Shown here one piece after another: positions 63,273 to 64,000 of a stretch of 64,000 nucleotides of DNA. The notes under the pieces were generated by a model. That model ran no database searches. It worked only from the letters and a program-made list of their open reading frames with translations, and was not told the origin of the DNA. Every line of letters begins with the position of its first letter. The first letter of the stretch is position 1. The stretch spans positions 186,001 to 250,000 of the forward strand of contig NZ_QZCG01000005.1 of assembly GCF_003591515.1 (NCBI RefSeq), in the 5' to 3' direction. Source of the stretch: Paracoccus onubensis (GTDB taxonomy: Bacteria > Pseudomonadota > Alphaproteobacteria > Rhodobacterales > Rhodobacteraceae). The position numbers and the translations under genes were made by a program.

Positions 63273-64000
63273 TCAGGCCAGCTCCAGCCGGCGCAGGGAT
63301 GTCGAGGTGACGGATTCGTCGATCTGACCCAGACCGTCGGTTCCATAAAGGTCGCGCACGACATCCGGCGTCAGCTGTCGGGCGGTTCCGTCGAACATGA
63401 CCCGCCCCGCCCGCATCGCGACGATTCGATCGCAATAGGCCCGGGCGGTGTCCAGGGTATGCAGGTTGACCAATACGGTCAGCCCGTCTTCGCGATTGAT
63501 CCGGCGCAGGGCATCCATGACGCGGGTGGCGTTGCCGGGATCCAGGCTGGCGATGGGCTCATCCGCCAGCATGACATGCGGGCGCTGGACCAATGCGCGG
63601 GCGATAGCGACCCGCTGTTGCTGACCGCCCGACAGATTGCCTGCCCGCTCCAGCGCCTTATGCGCCATCCCCAGCCGATCCAGTGCATGAAAGGCCAGTT
63701 CCCGCTCGGCTTCGCTGAAACGCATCGTCAGGGACGAGATCAACCCGTGATCGGCAATCCGTCCGACCAGCACATTGGTCAGCACATCCAGCCTGTCGAC
63801 CAGATTGAACTGCTGGAAGATCATCGCGCAATCGCGCCGCCATTGCCGCAGCGCGCGCCCGCGCAGCCCGGTGATCTCGCGGCTGCCGAAGTGGATGCCG
63901 CCCTCGCTGCGCTCAACCAACCGGTTGATCAGCCGCAGCAGCGTGGATTTTCCGGCTCCCGACGGGCCGATGATGCCGACGAACTGGCCAGCTGGAATAT
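63273..64000 (-). CDS. phnC: Phosphonate ABC transporter ATP-binding protein (5' end beyond window)
   Basis: ATPase that powers the PhnDE transporter; about 242 codons are present and the gene continues past the right edge. Walker [10 protein letters not shown] (63969-63943), Q-loop [14 protein letters not shown], signature [15 protein letters not shown] and Walker [14 protein letters not shown] are intact. The QFNLVDR run is typical of PhnC. Its stop is 17 bases before the phnD start. Confidence 0.93.
   Translation of the reverse strand, partial: IPAGQFVGIIGPSGAGKSTLLRLINRLVERSEGGIHFGSREITGLRGRALRQWRRDCAMIFQQFNLVDRLDVLTNVLVGRIADHGLISSLTMRFSEAERELAFHALDRLGMAHKALERAGNLSGGQQQRVAIARALVQRPHVMLADEPIASLDPGNATRVMDALRRINREDGLTVLVNLHTLDTARAYCDRIVAMRAGRVMFDGTARQLTPDVVRDLYGTDGLGQIDESVTSTSLRRLELA

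Overview
The window is GC-rich alphaproteobacterial DNA and most resembles Rhodobacteraceae, probably Paracoccus or a close relative. The reasons are the aerobic (CobG/CobF/CobN-type) cobalamin pathway with CbtAB, a pseudoazurin, a GTTC-N7-GTTC SOS-type box, TRAP transporters, and a GC-rich hairpin repeat of the kind dispersed in these genomes. Genes are tightly packed, many with 4-base ATGA or GTGA overlaps. No tRNA, rRNA, CRISPR array, phage or intact insertion sequence was seen. Genus assignment is inference.

Layout. (1) 1-11.8 kb, iron: the 5' part of a TonB-dependent heme/hemoglobin-type receptor, an ECF sigma/FecR pair, then a ferric-siderophore operon (TonB receptor with STN domain, periplasmic binding protein, fused FhuB-type permease, siderophore-interacting reductase, PvdE/SyrD-type exporter, FhuC-type ATPase). 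Two inverted copies of a hairpin repeat bracket this operon. (2) 12-30.6 kb, cobalamin: cobF, cbtA/cbtB behind a B12 riboswitch, and a long leftward run DUF1636-cobW-cobN-cobG-cobH-cobI-cobJ / cobL-cobE-cobM-cobB-DUF1636, with cobK inserted on the opposite strand. A second B12 riboswitch heads this run. A third points the other way and heads btuF-btuC-btuD and, unexpectedly, a pseudoazurin gene. (3) 30.7-33.6 kb: a 2H phosphoesterase gene with a candidate SOS box, a carboxymuconolactone decarboxylase-like protein, a nitrilase-superfamily amidohydrolase, and a rearrangement scar joining half of a peptide-ABC ATPase gene to half of an RpiR-type regulator gene.

(4) 33.8-44.8 kb, sugar-acid catabolism: FAH-fold enzyme, SDR, DenD-like dehydrogenase and LacI regulator on the minus strand; TRAP transporter (QMP), enolase-superfamily dehydratase, DMT permease and XylD-like IlvD/Edd dehydratase on the plus strand. 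(5) 44.9-46.7 kb: queuosine precursor genes queC-queD-queE. (6) 46.8-48.7 kb: a LysR/SDR divergent pair. (7) 48.7-54.5 kb: TetR and sulfotransferase divergent from a four-gene operon (KAS III/OleA-like, OleD-like reductase, metallo-beta-lactamase-fold hydrolase, F390-synthetase-like adenylating enzyme) that looks like an uncharacterised fatty-acid-derived metabolite pathway. (8) 54.6-59.7 kb: two-subunit molybdenum hydroxylase, a decayed coding relic, HxlR/VOC pair, and a DUF899 protein. (9) 59.8-64 kb: phosphonate-type hexapeptide acyltransferase with PhnE, PhnE, PhnD and PhnC; the last runs off the right edge.

How it works together: the first half is devoted to metal and cofactor acquisition, namely iron through sigma/anti-sigma signalling and cobalt/B12 through three riboswitches. 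The second half is a set of independent catabolic or accessory operons, each with its own divergent regulator (LacI, LysR, TetR, HxlR). Functions are assigned from motifs and context read directly in the sequence; no database search was possible.
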